This document shows, in pieces, positions 34,076 to 45,130 of a stretch of DNA of 64,000 nt (the stretch's first letter is position 1; each line of letters begins with the position of its first letter). Location: contig NW_006920421.1 in the NCBI RefSeq assembly GCF_000344685.1, positions 1 to 64,000 of the forward strand, written 5' to 3'. The translations under genes were made by a program, and so were the position numbers. The stretch is from Gloeophyllum trabeum ATCC 11539 (taxonomy: Eukaryota > Basidiomycota > Agaricomycetes > Gloeophyllales > Gloeophyllaceae). A model generated the notes under the pieces. It was given only the letters and a program-made list of their open reading frames with translations, was not told the DNA's origin and searched no databases.

Positions 34076-36039
34076 TAGACGGATTGCCACTACTTACACG
34101 TTGCAACAGAGTATTGGAGCGCCCGGGCATACCGGCAATGTCAAAGGTAAGGAAGCACGATGAAGTCTCGACGCCAAGAGGGGGCAAAGATCCGGATCTC
34201 TGACACGGACCTCACCATCAGTAGGCCCCTCGACAGTGTCTGGGGTCCCAAATCGCGTTAAAAGCGGTCATTCTGCGTCTTAGACGTTTCCCTCATTCAA
34301 TATCATATATAATGCTGCAGAAGGAGTCCTCTCATGTAGAATATACCATAGCACCAAAAAACCGCCAGAAAATCCCGAGAATGAGTGAATAGAAATCTCA
34401 CCGACCATCCATCGGGTCACGTGACAGACGCGTCCTCGCGATATTGGACTCAACGAAATACTCCGCACGTACTCTTTCACATATCCGCGTACTTTACCCT
34501 CTCAGCAAAACTGATTATCTAGGCCGCTGCTACATGAGCTTTGCAAGCGAGACCTTCAGCAGCAGTCCGGTGATTCTAGTACATGCAGTATAATGGTTCA
34601 GATTCCTTTAGTGTATATACATATATCAAGTACTTCTACAGATACACATTCGCTTCTAACGTACCAAAGCTAGCCAGACTCATAACAGCTTGGGAACCAA
34701 AGTTATCATATGCTGGCTGCTTTTGCGCCACAGACGCGTCGAGGAGAATAAGGAGGAAGTCAGGCTGACTACGGATACATGATGTCAGTGCCGAGCTCTC
34801 GGCAGACCTTCTGCGTGGGGACGGGCAACGCCTGCCAGGACGCCATATTTGCTACTGTTTTGGTCCGTGGCCCGGCAAGACGTCTCCGAGGTCGTGGGAC
34901 TCGCGGCTGGCCGCGGCACGCTCTCAGGATGTTCAGCGACTTGACCGAAACACAGGTCGTCGACGTTACCTTAATAACGTCCGCACCTTGCATTCTACCG
35001 ACTGGCTTCACTGAGCAATATTGGAGTATACATACCTATCTGTAATTTTGGAAGAGCAACTCTTTTATCTTTTGTTTCTCGTTGACTTAGAGCCCATGTA
35101 AGGAGCATGTTATCCTACAGTGAATTGTGCTCGAAGGAATTGTCTATTTAAAAAACGGTCTTCCAAAGTTTTAGTAAGGCACTGTTGGAACATATCTCAA
35201 TAGTTGAGTAAGTCAGCGGGAGCCAGCAGTGGTAAGTTATTTCCACAATGCCGAGCGGGTATCACGCGACGCGTCTCAGCAGGACGCGTCGAACGCGTCG
35301 CGCTCGTTTACGCGTTGAATCCGCGTCTCTTGCTCTCACCAACTGCGGTTGGCACGCGGACAAACTGAGTGCGCTGAAAGATGTCGTTCCGCGTTATCGA
35401 CAGCGGGTTTCGCAGTCAAGGGGAATGTGGGTTGAGCATGCTGGCATTAGTCTCAGTGACTCTGATTCAGATCAGGAGTCAGGAGATGGGATAAATGATT
35501 ATGATGATAATGAAATGGACGAATATAACATATTGTATTTGTGCTACAACTCAGAGTACGAAACTACACGAGACAATGTTGCATCGACGCCACCAGGTCA
35601 ACTTGGAATATCTCAATTTGGGATGCCGGGGGCCTGCCGGTCCTAGCTTCGTATTCTCACGACCCCGGACCATTAGTCAGCCGCCGTGAGCTCTGCAGGC
35701 GTTGCCATTCTGCGGAAGGTGGTCCTACCCCTTTGTGTCTCCGGGGTCCTTGTCACTAAGGGAGGTCAGTGTCGGAAAGTAGTGTTTTGACCCCCTCTTG
35801 CTCGACGCTGTCGCGAACGAGGGACAGCCAGATTCGAGCGTAAGCCAGATTAGACGAAGAATATTAATGCGGGCTGCACAAGAGATGCAATTACCGGAAG
35901 CAAAACGTTTTGCCGACTCTTGCGCCACCACGCTCGCCTAACCAGTCGCGTTCGTAGCACTTCAATCCAAGTAGTCCTCTCCTCTCCGCCCCTACTCCAT
36001 AAATGCGACCGTCTACCCTCGGCCTCGAGTCCCCCACGC
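34076..36039. other. gene-free stretch after the gap
   Basis: No ADH coding or other gene recognised. 34.1-35.2 kb is AT-richer than most of the window. 35248-35646 is listed as a possible transposon fragment. Confidence 0.5.
35248..35646 (+). repeat. possible transposon fragment with clustered ACGCGT motifs
   Basis: Several GACGCGT/ACGCGT motifs lie within 35260-35330, as near 23050 inside the hAT-like element. A frame of 132 codons is open, with a Ser/Asp-rich stretch. The right side ends in GATGCCGGGGGCCTGCC, which vaguely resembles the hAT-like end. No left inverted repeat or target duplication was found, so this is tentative. Confidence 0.3.
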
Positions 36040-36900
36040 ACGAGCTTTACATGGAGATATCTGAGAGGGGTTGGTCATCGTCGGAGAAAGCACGGGTATG
36101 TTCTCACCCATGCTTTACACACGGCCGATGACCCCCACTTCCTCTGTCTCGCCTGCGTCTCTTGAGATTACTGCATGACGGCTAGTTTGCACCTTACATA
36201 TATACTCGTTCCCCAGCCGCCTCTTACACGGTCATCCGCCCTTCTCCAGCTGTTGTGGTATAGGTGACTCGGCCGATGGGACGTCAAAGTCGCTTGCTCG
36301 TATCTGGTCTTATGCATCGCATGCTCTCTCGGTTTAACTCGCTCCTCGACTTTCCCGCCGCGAAGATTGCGCAATTGCCACTGGCGCTGTTGACCGCCCA
36401 CTCCCTGCGCCATGCGAGAAAGCCGGTGGCGCCTACACCTTACCCGTACCTCTGATTCGTTCAATGCAGACGGACGTCCCCAGTCCCTACCAATACTTCA
36501 GCATCCGACTAACTCTCATCTCGATCTTTCTTCTTGGATTCCTGGCGCCGTAAGACGCAGTGCAATAACGGTCAACGTTACACACGCGCTCCTCCCAACC
36601 GCCCGTAATCACGTTATGCAATGATACATCTCCGGCGATCTTTTGAATGAGCTTGGACGAGGTCTCGAGCACTTGGACTATCTTTATGGACTAGCCAACA
36701 CTCAAGAAAGTCTCCCATAGTAGCGTGGGCTATCGTGGTTTCGCAGTCGTCTGAACCTCAAACCATCCACATAAGGCTTTCCCGCTGAGACATCGGAGGA
36801 TACATCGGCATCGCTTCTTCCCTCTCCCCGACGCCTCTTATTCAAGAAGTCACTGACGGCAAGCTCGGGCGCGTGCTTGCGTGGCCATCAAACCCTCTCC
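36040..36900 (+). repeat. second duplicated block, relic copy 3
   Basis: Plus-strand homologue of the blocks at 11.4-12.4 and 17.4-18.5 kb: TGAGAGGGGTTGG...GAAAGCACGGGTATGTTCTCACCCATGC, CGCTTGCTCGTATCTGG, GTCACTGACGGCAAG...TTGCGTGGCCATCAA. A hydrophobic piece (RLTLISIFLLGFLAP, about 36508) suggests a former membrane protein. Stops break every long frame. Confidence 0.5.
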
Positions 36901-38596
36901 TGAAGTAAGCCTGAGCACGTCTCTGAGCCCAAGTCTCCTGTCGTATCTCACCCCCGCATGTCCTCTCTCGCCATCATATGCCGCCATGACGCTGTCAACC
37001 CCCCGCCCTCCCGCCCAGCTCGGGTCCGTCCACCTCCTTCCCCTCCCGTCACTTCAAGGCCAAGCCCAGTCGTCCGCTGTCCTGAGCGCAGTGGATCCGC
37101 GCTCTCGTGGGCGCTCATGTGCTTATACTTTCCCCTCTCTATCCGGGATGTGCTTCAAACCGTACTGTATGGTGCTGCTCAGTGTCCGGTTGCATGGCGT
37201 GTGAATCTTGCAGCAAGTACTAGTATCACCCCTCTCGTCCATTGCGCTCTCCCCATCTCCAGACTTCCTCCCCCCTTGCCGGCGACGAACGAGTAGACTA
37301 CGTGAACGCGACGTGCGTGTTTCCTCGCGCACCGTGTGCGCGCCTTACTCGCCCTCTTACTATTCCCTTTCCCATCGTCTCTGCTCGGCTGCGTTCTTCC
37401 TTTCTTCTATTCCGCTCCATTAGTCCGCTCATCGACTTATCCTGCGCACGCATCTTCCAGAGCTCAGCGCGCCGCTGTCAACACAACACACCGGCGCGAG
37501 TCAACGTGAGTACTCTTGTTCCTTCCTTATGATCCCTCCTCGCCATTCCCATTCCCATTCCCATTTCCCCTTCTTCTCCCACTTCTCGCCCCTTCCGCAG
37601 CCATTCAGTATTCGCCCGCCTGGTCCTGCAGAAGGTGAGCGCGCCGATCTCCTGGATGCGGTGGGACCGTACTCGATCTCTGGTTGGCGGATACGCCATG
37701 AGCGGTGCAGCGATGAACGGGGGACGGAGGACGAAGCGCGCAACGTCTGGCGTACAATATATCTGCATACTATATGTGTTTCGACGTTCAACAGGCGTAG
37801 CTATGCAGAATATGATTTCCCGTCATATTTGGCAAGCCGCGTCTTACGTAATGTCCGTCCCGAGGGTGATGCACTGGGCGCTCAGATAGGAGACTGACTG
37901 TACATGAGCATGCAGGAACGTCGGGAGGCAGATGTTGAGAATGAATTAGTTTTGCGAAGGGACATCGTAAGTAGGGAGATACCTCCGGCCAGGGTGATGT
38001 CATGCGACGCCTCAACGGTACGGCGAAACAACACTTGCAGAACGCTCGGGTATGCCCGGCTATTTGACTGCCACAGCACCGGCCACAGACGACAAAACCG
38101 AGCAGTATATGCATGGAGAGAGGCGGGCGGGAATCGCACATCACAGAACGGGAGACAGGGGTGTATAGCCTGGTCCGCGGGGACCCTGCCGTGAGGAAAT
38201 CTTTATCGCTGACCATACCGGCGTACCTGCGTCTGCACCCATCATGAGCCGTTAGCAGCGGTTACACTGACAGATATTAGCACATGAGTAGTTACTCGCG
38301 AACCGTCCACATCGTGTAGGTCGGAGGGGAGCCAGAGCACGGGCCATGATAGATGCTCTGGTCGAATGATTGCTGCCTCGTGGATCTGCACTCCCATTTC
38401 GGGGTCACGCAAAGAAACGGGTACTGGTGGAGATAGAGCTCAAAGAGATATTTGACCGCTAGCTAAGACCAAAGGTCTGAGGCGAAAAGAATATAATGAG
38501 AGCACTGTGTGTCCCCAACGAGCAGTACGCTCGGAGTATCCATGTGAGCGCCGCCGGACAATGGAGGCCAGGCGAGTGGCGTGGGAATGCTCTCGT
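36901..38596. other. gene-free upstream flank of unit E
   Basis: No gene supported. 38090-38390 matches the upstream flank of D. CT-rich tracts at 36.9-37.6 kb give long but unconvincing frames. Confidence 0.5.
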
Positions 38597-38615
38597 CCAA
38601 TCAGCAGCATACAAG
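38597..38615 (+). promoter_or_regulatory. shared CCAAT element, copy E
   Basis: Identical 19-bp CCAATCAGCAGCATACAAG, 248 bp upstream of the copy E ATG. Confidence 0.65.
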
Positions 38616-38844
38616 CTCTGTACAGTCAGAACGCCAACACCGCTTCCTTTCAACGATACGACATTGTCCCTTTCGACTTCCGTCCAACAACCGCACGCTA
38701 TCTGCTCTGCCTATACCAGCGCCTACTGTCCACTGAAGCCCAAATTATTCAACGACCCTCATATCGTATGTCCTCTACATTGCGTCTCGGTGCCAAACTT
38801 CGACTAAATTCTCTCTAGCCCAAATTCACGGCTGAACAATCAAC

Positions 38845-40698
38845 ATGTCCTATTCACACATTGCTCGCAGAAACTTTGCTAATCTCTCGTACGAACTGAT
38901 CTCGAAGATCGTAACCTTCGAGACGGGGGACGGTACCGATGCCGCCACGGGGGCCATTGTGCCACCGAGTGCCACTGGGTTACTCGCCGCGACCCACGTA
39001 TGTCGCAGCTGGAGAGAAGCGACCGTACACAACGCAACCCATTGGAGGAATATTTGGATGGGAAGTTTGGACTCAGTGAGAACGTTGTTAGCGCGCACGC
39101 TGCGATTACCCGTCGCCATAGCCGGCTCGCTGTCGACGGAGGCAGACGGGAGAAAGCTGGCCGTAGTGATGAACCATATATCGCGCGTACGGTCTCTCAC
39201 CCTGAAGGCCACTTCAGAGGCGTTACGGGCGTTAGATGGACGAAGGAAAGGGGAGGCATCGATCTTGGAAACTCTTGAGATCGAGAGGGTGGACCGCGAC
39301 GAGCGCGTTGACCTGTCCTGCTTCGCGTCGCCAAAGTTGAAGCGCCTGGATGTTACGAACTTCGACTTTGATGAGTTCCGAGCGCTGCTTAGCCCTTCCA
39401 TAACCAGTTTGCGGATCGCAGGCGCCTGCGTCTCCACCACGACCGGCGAAGTGCTACAGCTTCTCCACCATCTTCCCAACCTCGAGTCTCTCGAACTCAA
39501 GGTGAACCTGCAGCCCACCGTCGAAGAGGATTCTTTGGTCCAGACAACTGCCCTTGAGAGATTACGTTGTTTAGATATGGGTATCCAAAGCGTCGGGGAA
39601 GCAGAGCTTCTCGCGTTCGTATCGGTGCCACATCTCGACTTTATGCGACTCTCTATTCTCTGCGACGACGACTTGCCCGATATCATGGAGCTGGTCAGAC
39701 GGCGATTCGAGGGCGACGGCAGGACGGAATTCGGGGGATGCACGTTCTACGCTCCCAACCCCACTAGCCTTCATGTGGCGTTGACGCCGGACGTGACTGT
39801 ACCTGCTTGTCCACCTCAGCTCGGAACGTACCTCATCTTCGACAATTTCGACGAGTGGGAGGAATACCGCATTGTCAATGTCCTACGCACAAAGTTCGGA
39901 CCGACCCGTACTGCGCCCTGGATGTCCGCTGTGGAGCAACTGAGCATACGAAACGCTCGCGCCCACACCGAAATATCTACGCAATCCTGGAAAATGCTCT
40001 TCAAGGTCATGCCAGGCATCAAGACACTGCATATTTCGGATCGAGGCACATCCGTATTCCCAATCGGGCTATACTCCCAGAAACCCGTGGGTAATCTCTG
40101 GTACAGGCAGCCGCTCTTTCCACAGCTTGAGTCTCTCGACCTGGAAGGTGTCTGGTTCCGATCCTCGTCTCGGCTGTCCGAGCAAGACCAGGGTGATTTT
40201 CTGGATCGCCTTATAAGACCATTTCAGCGCTGCGACTCTACACAGAGCATAAAATATCTTACCATTCGTGCCGGAATCAATATCTTCCGAGAGGATATCG
40301 AACTCTTGCACATAGTCTCGCGTGATGTCCATTGGGACGAGCTGGTGACGTTCAGGGCGAGGAACGACACCTTCGAGGACGGTGTCGACTTCGACATCTA
40401 CGATGAGGACGATGAAGCAGACCTTGAAGACGGCGAGCTCGAAGTTGAAGAACTCGAGGACGGAGAACTCGAGGACGGGGCACTTGAGGACGGCGAGCTT
40501 GAGGACGAACAGCTCGACGACGGGGAACTTGAGGACGGGGAACTAGAAGACGAGGAACAGTCCTCGGACGAGGATGAACACGACGGAGAGATCCGAGCGT
40601 CCCAGGGGAAAGCGAGCGACGACGCGCAACCGGGCGGCAGAGATGAGGACAGCCCGTCCCCCAAGCCTACCGGTAGCCCCGAGAGCAAGGAGAAGTAA
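38845..40698 (+). CDS. F-box/LRR-like protein with acidic repeat tail, copy E
   Basis: Single-exon CDS of 617 aa. F-box-like segment about 12-70 (NFANLSYELISKIVTF, CRSWREATVHNATHWRNIW). LRR body to about 520 with SPKLKRLDVTNFDF, LPNLESLELKVNL, YAPNPTSLHVAL and FPQLESLDLEGVWFR. The tail (about 40400-40590) has about ten ELEDG/ELDDG-type units, shorter than in C, and ends SPKPTGSPESKEK. Leader intron 38766-38818 (GTATGT...CTAAATTCTCTCTAG) just upstream of the ATG. Closest in layout to D. SCF adaptor role inferred. Confidence 0.87.
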   Translation: MSYSHIARRNFANLSYELISKIVTFETGDGTDAATGAIVPPSATGLLAATHVCRSWREATVHNATHWRNIWMGSLDSVRTLLARTLRLPVAIAGSLSTEADGRKLAVVMNHISRVRSLTLKATSEALRALDGRRKGEASILETLEIERVDRDERVDLSCFASPKLKRLDVTNFDFDEFRALLSPSITSLRIAGACVSTTTGEVLQLLHHLPNLESLELKVNLQPTVEEDSLVQTTALERLRCLDMGIQSVGEAELLAFVSVPHLDFMRLSILCDDDLPDIMELVRRRFEGDGRTEFGGCTFYAPNPTSLHVALTPDVTVPACPPQLGTYLIFDNFDEWEEYRIVNVLRTKFGPTRTAPWMSAVEQLSIRNARAHTEISTQSWKMLFKVMPGIKTLHISDRGTSVFPIGLYSQKPVGNLWYRQPLFPQLESLDLEGVWFRSSSRLSEQDQGDFLDRLIRPFQRCDSTQSIKYLTIRAGINIFREDIELLHIVSRDVHWDELVTFRARNDTFEDGVDFDIYDEDDEADLEDGELEVEELEDGELEDGALEDGELEDEQLDDGELEDGELEDEEQSSDEDEHDGEIRASQGKASDDAQPGGRDEDSPSPKPTGSPESKEK

Positions 40699-42629
40699 CG
40701 TACCAGGGAGCAGTACTGGTTGCAGCGAAACTGCGAGTGTAAATAGCGAATGAATTGTATATCTGTATTTCGATAAATAAGCATGACCTGCGTCGGAGGT
40801 CGTGGTACGCGGATGATACGGGCAGGGTCCTCTTGTAACTATCATTTTCATCCCTTGCCGAGAATGGCGCATATAAGCGAATCGGTCGCAAAGTCCTATG
40901 GAATTCGAATACTTTACCCACGTCTACTAGAAGTCGAGCGGCGACATTCTGAGAACGTCGGGAGCTTGGGCCTCCGGAGGATGGACGACTACCACCGCCT
41001 AGGAGAACCGCGTTTGATATAGCAACGGGCTCGTGTCCACGGTGCGTCCTCCGCGCATTCCTTCGGTCTTCTTTCGCACAATGGGCATCTGACGCCACAT
41101 GCTTCTCATAACGGCTTCTATCATATATCAGATGCATCAGCGGAAGGAGCTCAGGGTGCATTGTACGTACAGAAACGGCTGCAGACGATAGAACAGCGCG
41201 CGGGACGCGATCAGCGCCGTGCCATCTGCCAGCCATAGGCGATGCACGATGAGATATCTCCGTCATACCGGCCTTTGTCGCTGCATATCCACGTCCATCC
41301 CGCATCGACTGTAAACCGACTCAACTGACATCTCGGGCGCCCGTCCAGGCAGGGAACGCGAGGCTCCAGGCGTCGAGCCTCGGACGAGCATCGTCCCACG
41401 CTGCGCGATCCTCTGCCGATCGCGCGAGGCAACGCACGCGGAGGAGTTCCGCGGCGCCTGCGTCCCACCAAAGCCTCGCACCCATCACGCATTTCTTCGC
41501 GAGGCAGTCGGACGCGATGCGCGCAGGTTGGAACCATGCCCGCGAATTCTGCGCGATGGATAATGGAAGCTTGAGAGCACGCCGCGGAAACGCACCTCGG
41601 AAACCTATGATGCCGCAGAGTCGAAGAAGCCGTTGCATCCATCCGTTTCCCGGCCATTGCTGTCTGGGCGTTTCCGACCCCTCAGCGACGGAGCCCACGC
41701 CTCGCATGAGAAATACGCAGGAACAGAATCTCGAGCTCGCACGAATCGACAAAGGGCCTGTATCCCTCCTGCCGGTGACAACCCCACCCGCTACGCACGT
41801 AGCCGGTGCACTAGCAACACCAACCGCTCGGACGGCCGCGGTTGGAGATCCCAAGCTGCCCTCGGACCAGTACCCGCATGATTTTCGGGCTCACCTCACA
41901 TGCGGATCACCAACCCCCTCCAACACGGCGTCGGCGCGTGCACACCGTATCATGCAGCCCCGACGCTCGCACCACCCACCCACCCACCGCGCCCCGTCGC
42001 CCGCGTCTCACCTCGGCGCCGGCACCCTCCAGGCCGATGCGGGGGAGGGCGGCGGAGCTCGGGATGCGGGCCGAAGATGCAAGGCTACGTGTACCCGCCA
42101 ACGCGGGATCGAGCCTTGCCTTGCGCGTGCGCGCGTCCCGATACCTGATTCCAACTGTCGACTGTCCGCCCGCCCGCCTCCCCCCTGCAAGTGGATGCGC
42201 GCTCGTGTGGATTGGCGGTGATCCCTCTTATCAGCCCCTGGCCCCCACGCAGCTGTCTCGGATATACTGAGTGATGGCTAACCGCGGCGGGTCAACGAGG
42301 CAAAGGAGAGTATTATGGGAGAACGGGCCGGGGCGGGGGCGGGCCGGGCTCTTGGATGCGCTGTGCCATGCCATGACAAAAGAGCCCGACGATGCAAAGC
42401 GCGACTGCGAACCGCGTCAACGAGCGACCGCACGAGCACAGCTTTATGGACTTGTACAACTGCGAGATCCTCGGCGGGTGCGGGCAAGCAAAACGGGTAG
42501 GGATACAGTTGCACAGGGTTGTAGTCGTACAGTGAGCAAGGGAGGAAGGGAAGGGTTAGTGGTACAACATTTGACAGGTATGCGACACACGGGCAAGTAG
42601 AGCGCTGAGGATATGATGGCGGAGCGGGA
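40699..42629. other. 3' flank of copy E
   Basis: No gene supported. The conserved CTTCTATCATATATCAGATG block is at about 41116-41147. 41.3-41.85 kb is the distal 3' flank shared with units A and B, here reversed. Long overlapping frames on both strands at 41.3-42.2 kb come from high GC and are not accepted. Confidence 0.5.
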
Positions 42630-43200
42630 TCAATCAGAGGACGAAGCGACTTGGACGTCGACATAGACGACTTCGAACATGGGGGAGTTCCCAGCCTGCG
42701 GACGAACGAATAAGTCGTTTACCAGCCTTCTGTAGACACGGAACGCGCACCCCGACCAGCGCAACATGCCCCACGCTCAACAACGCCACTCCGTCGAACC
42801 CGGTAGCCGGGACGGCGACGGAGAAGTTCTGGTGGGGCGGCTTCTCGCCCGTGCCGCTCGCGTTGGTGTACTGCGGGGCGTACGGGCCGCTGTAGAGGAT
42901 CGTGCCCATCTCCTCCGCGGGGGAGGTGCAGGCGAGGGCGCCGGATGCGTTGGTCGTGCAGGCGTGGAGGGCGATGATGAGGGAGACGTCGGTGGAGCCT
43001 GTGAGGGAGTTCTATGGGAGCGTGAGCGCAAGAGGGAAGGGGAAAGGGAGGCAGCGCACGGGTTTGTCGACTTGGACGGTAAAGTTGGACCCCGGTGCGA
43101 CGGTCGTCCCGGCGGGCGGGTACCCGATCGCGACAGACTGGCAGTGGATCGATGGGACGATGGCGAGGACAGCGGCGACGAGGGCGAGGGCGTAGCGCAT
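42630..43200 (-). CDS. small secreted protein, Agaricomycete type
   Basis: Three exons on the minus strand, 43060-43200, 42751-43011 and 42630-42695, giving 155 aa; introns are 48 and 55 nt, GTGCGC donors. Residues 1-20 are a signal peptide (MRYALALVAAVLAIVPSIHC). The mature part begins QSVAIGYPPAGTTVAPGSNFTV, followed by NSLTGSTDVSLIIALHAC, GTILYSGPYAPQYTN, PPHQNFSVAVP and SVGHVALVGAGNSPMFEVV. This pattern (YP.PGT.V.PGS.FTV...ILY.G.Y.P) is a widespread secreted family of wood-decay basidiomycetes with an Ig-like look. Function unknown; two Cys pairs are possible. Confidence 0.8.
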
Positions 43201-45130
43201 GGTGGGTCGTTGTCGAGTGAGATCTACTTGGATAGCGCAGCGAGCGACATGAGTAAACGATCATGCATGTGCAGCAACGTCAGGCTATACTTGGTCTTAT
43301 CTCTACGCTAGACCGAGCGAGAACTTTACAACTTTCTGCGCCACAACGCCCGTCTAACCTCCCACCAATCCCATGCGCGCTCTGATCCATGTCGGCAAAC
43401 TGACGGGGTCTCCTCCTTCATGCTCCTCCCCCGGGAGCTTCGGAAACCATGGAGCGTCGTCAGACTTACGACTTACATCCTTAGCGTCATCTTGGATGGC
43501 AACATCTTTCGAACTGAAGGTGCTGCCATCCAAGACGACGCTCGCTTATGATTGTTCGCCAACGCAACGGTATTCTCCGTCCTACAATCGCTCCCAAGGT
43601 TCATGTCTCCCTCTAACCAGTGTTCCATCTTCTCATACCCTTCCAGAGCATTCAACCCTATGCGCCGCTCAGCACGCGCGGTCTTCACTCTTCCAGCACG
43701 TGAATGTGATATACAGCCCGTCCTCGGCCTCATACAACATGCCGAACCTCCACGCACGCTTGCTCTTCTGCATCTCGGCTGACAGCAACCAGCGGGGTTA
43801 CCGCTCTTACCCCCCTTGCGCGCCGCAGCCCCGAACAACCAGGTATCGATGAGCATTAGGCTGGGCGTGGCGGGAGTCACTTGTCGGGTGCCACGGCGAT
43901 ACGAGCAGGCACCGCAACCCGGGTGGGCATCATGCACCTCCCGTGTAGCCCTCTCGTCCACGTCTATGCACGCGCCCACCGCTGCTCCGTGCGCCCTCTC
44001 CCTCTCCCTCCCTTCCCACTTCCCTCTCCACCATTCCGCCCGTCCGCATGATCGCTCTTATTCTTCCCGAATCCCACAGAGTGGGCGTCGTTGACGTCTC
44101 TCCCCGAGACCCCTGCCTGCGGTGACAAGGTACGCCGCCGCCTGTCCTACCCTCGAGCCTTCACCCGCCAGAGTCATTCACAGAGGCAGGTGTGAGGCCC
44201 TAGATCCACGTTCTCCCTTCCTTCAGCCTCATACCCCCACTCCCTCCTCTCCCCTCTGCCCCCTCTGCCGCCCTGACCCGCACCCCGTCCCCTCCCGCAC
44301 AGGCCGCCCGCATCCCCCAGCACTCCTCCCACTACAGCGTCCACGCGCCGACCATCCAGAAGCAACCTCGGCTCCACCGCGAGCAGTCTATCACGCGCGC
44401 TTCTCCCCAGCCTATTCCACTACCCCGGCCGTGAAGCAGAGAGAGCGCTTCCCCAGCTCGCGGAAGCTGAACACGTCCCAAGCTGCGCGCCTCCGAATAT
44501 TATTATTATACACAGAATACGTACGAGGCCTAGGGATATCGATGGATGCAAGCACCGACACGCCCCGGCGAATGCCCCCGCCGACACGCCCGGGCACGCA
44601 CCTGCCTACCCGGGGGCATGTGTAGGTAACAGCGACTCGGCTCTGATACCCCCGCTTCTATCGGTCCGGTGGGGGGAGGGTGTCAGGATCAGGACGGTCC
44701 AGACGACCCTTTGTGGACTCGGCCTCCCTTGTACATAGGCGAATCACGGACCACGTTAGCTTCACCTTGATACCTATGCCCTCGTGTGGGTTGCCGTACC
44801 CTCCAGTGTTCAACGGCTTCGACGCTACTCTCGGTACGGGCAGTCCAATTCAGCTTTACATAGCAAGGGGATAGTACCAGGACTTTTGAAGGGCAAGGGC
44901 AAAAGTGTGTATTCTAGTGATGCAATACTCCCTCAACCCCCCCCCCCCAATGGTCCGAGGGATTGAATTGACGACCAATCCTGCAACAGACAGAACATGC
45001 GTGTATGACAACAGCAGGATAGCAAGGCCAAGAAAGCACGGAAAGCAGGATCAGACAATGGGAAGCAAAAACAGATAGCAAGAATGAATGGCCATGGAAC
45101 GGAATGGCATGACATCCCCAGTTCGAAGCG
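43201..45130. other. gene-free stretch
   Basis: No gene supported. 43.9-44.7 kb is C/T-rich with long Pro/Ser frames lacking starts or splice logic. A C11 run lies near 44939-44949. Confidence 0.45.

Noticed and set aside
33309..34203. Long frames crossing the first run of N
   Set aside because: Artefacts of reading unknown bases as codons.
41321..42221. Overlapping frames on both strands
   Set aside because: High GC makes stops rare; sequence is shared 3' flank of units A and B where the frames are broken.
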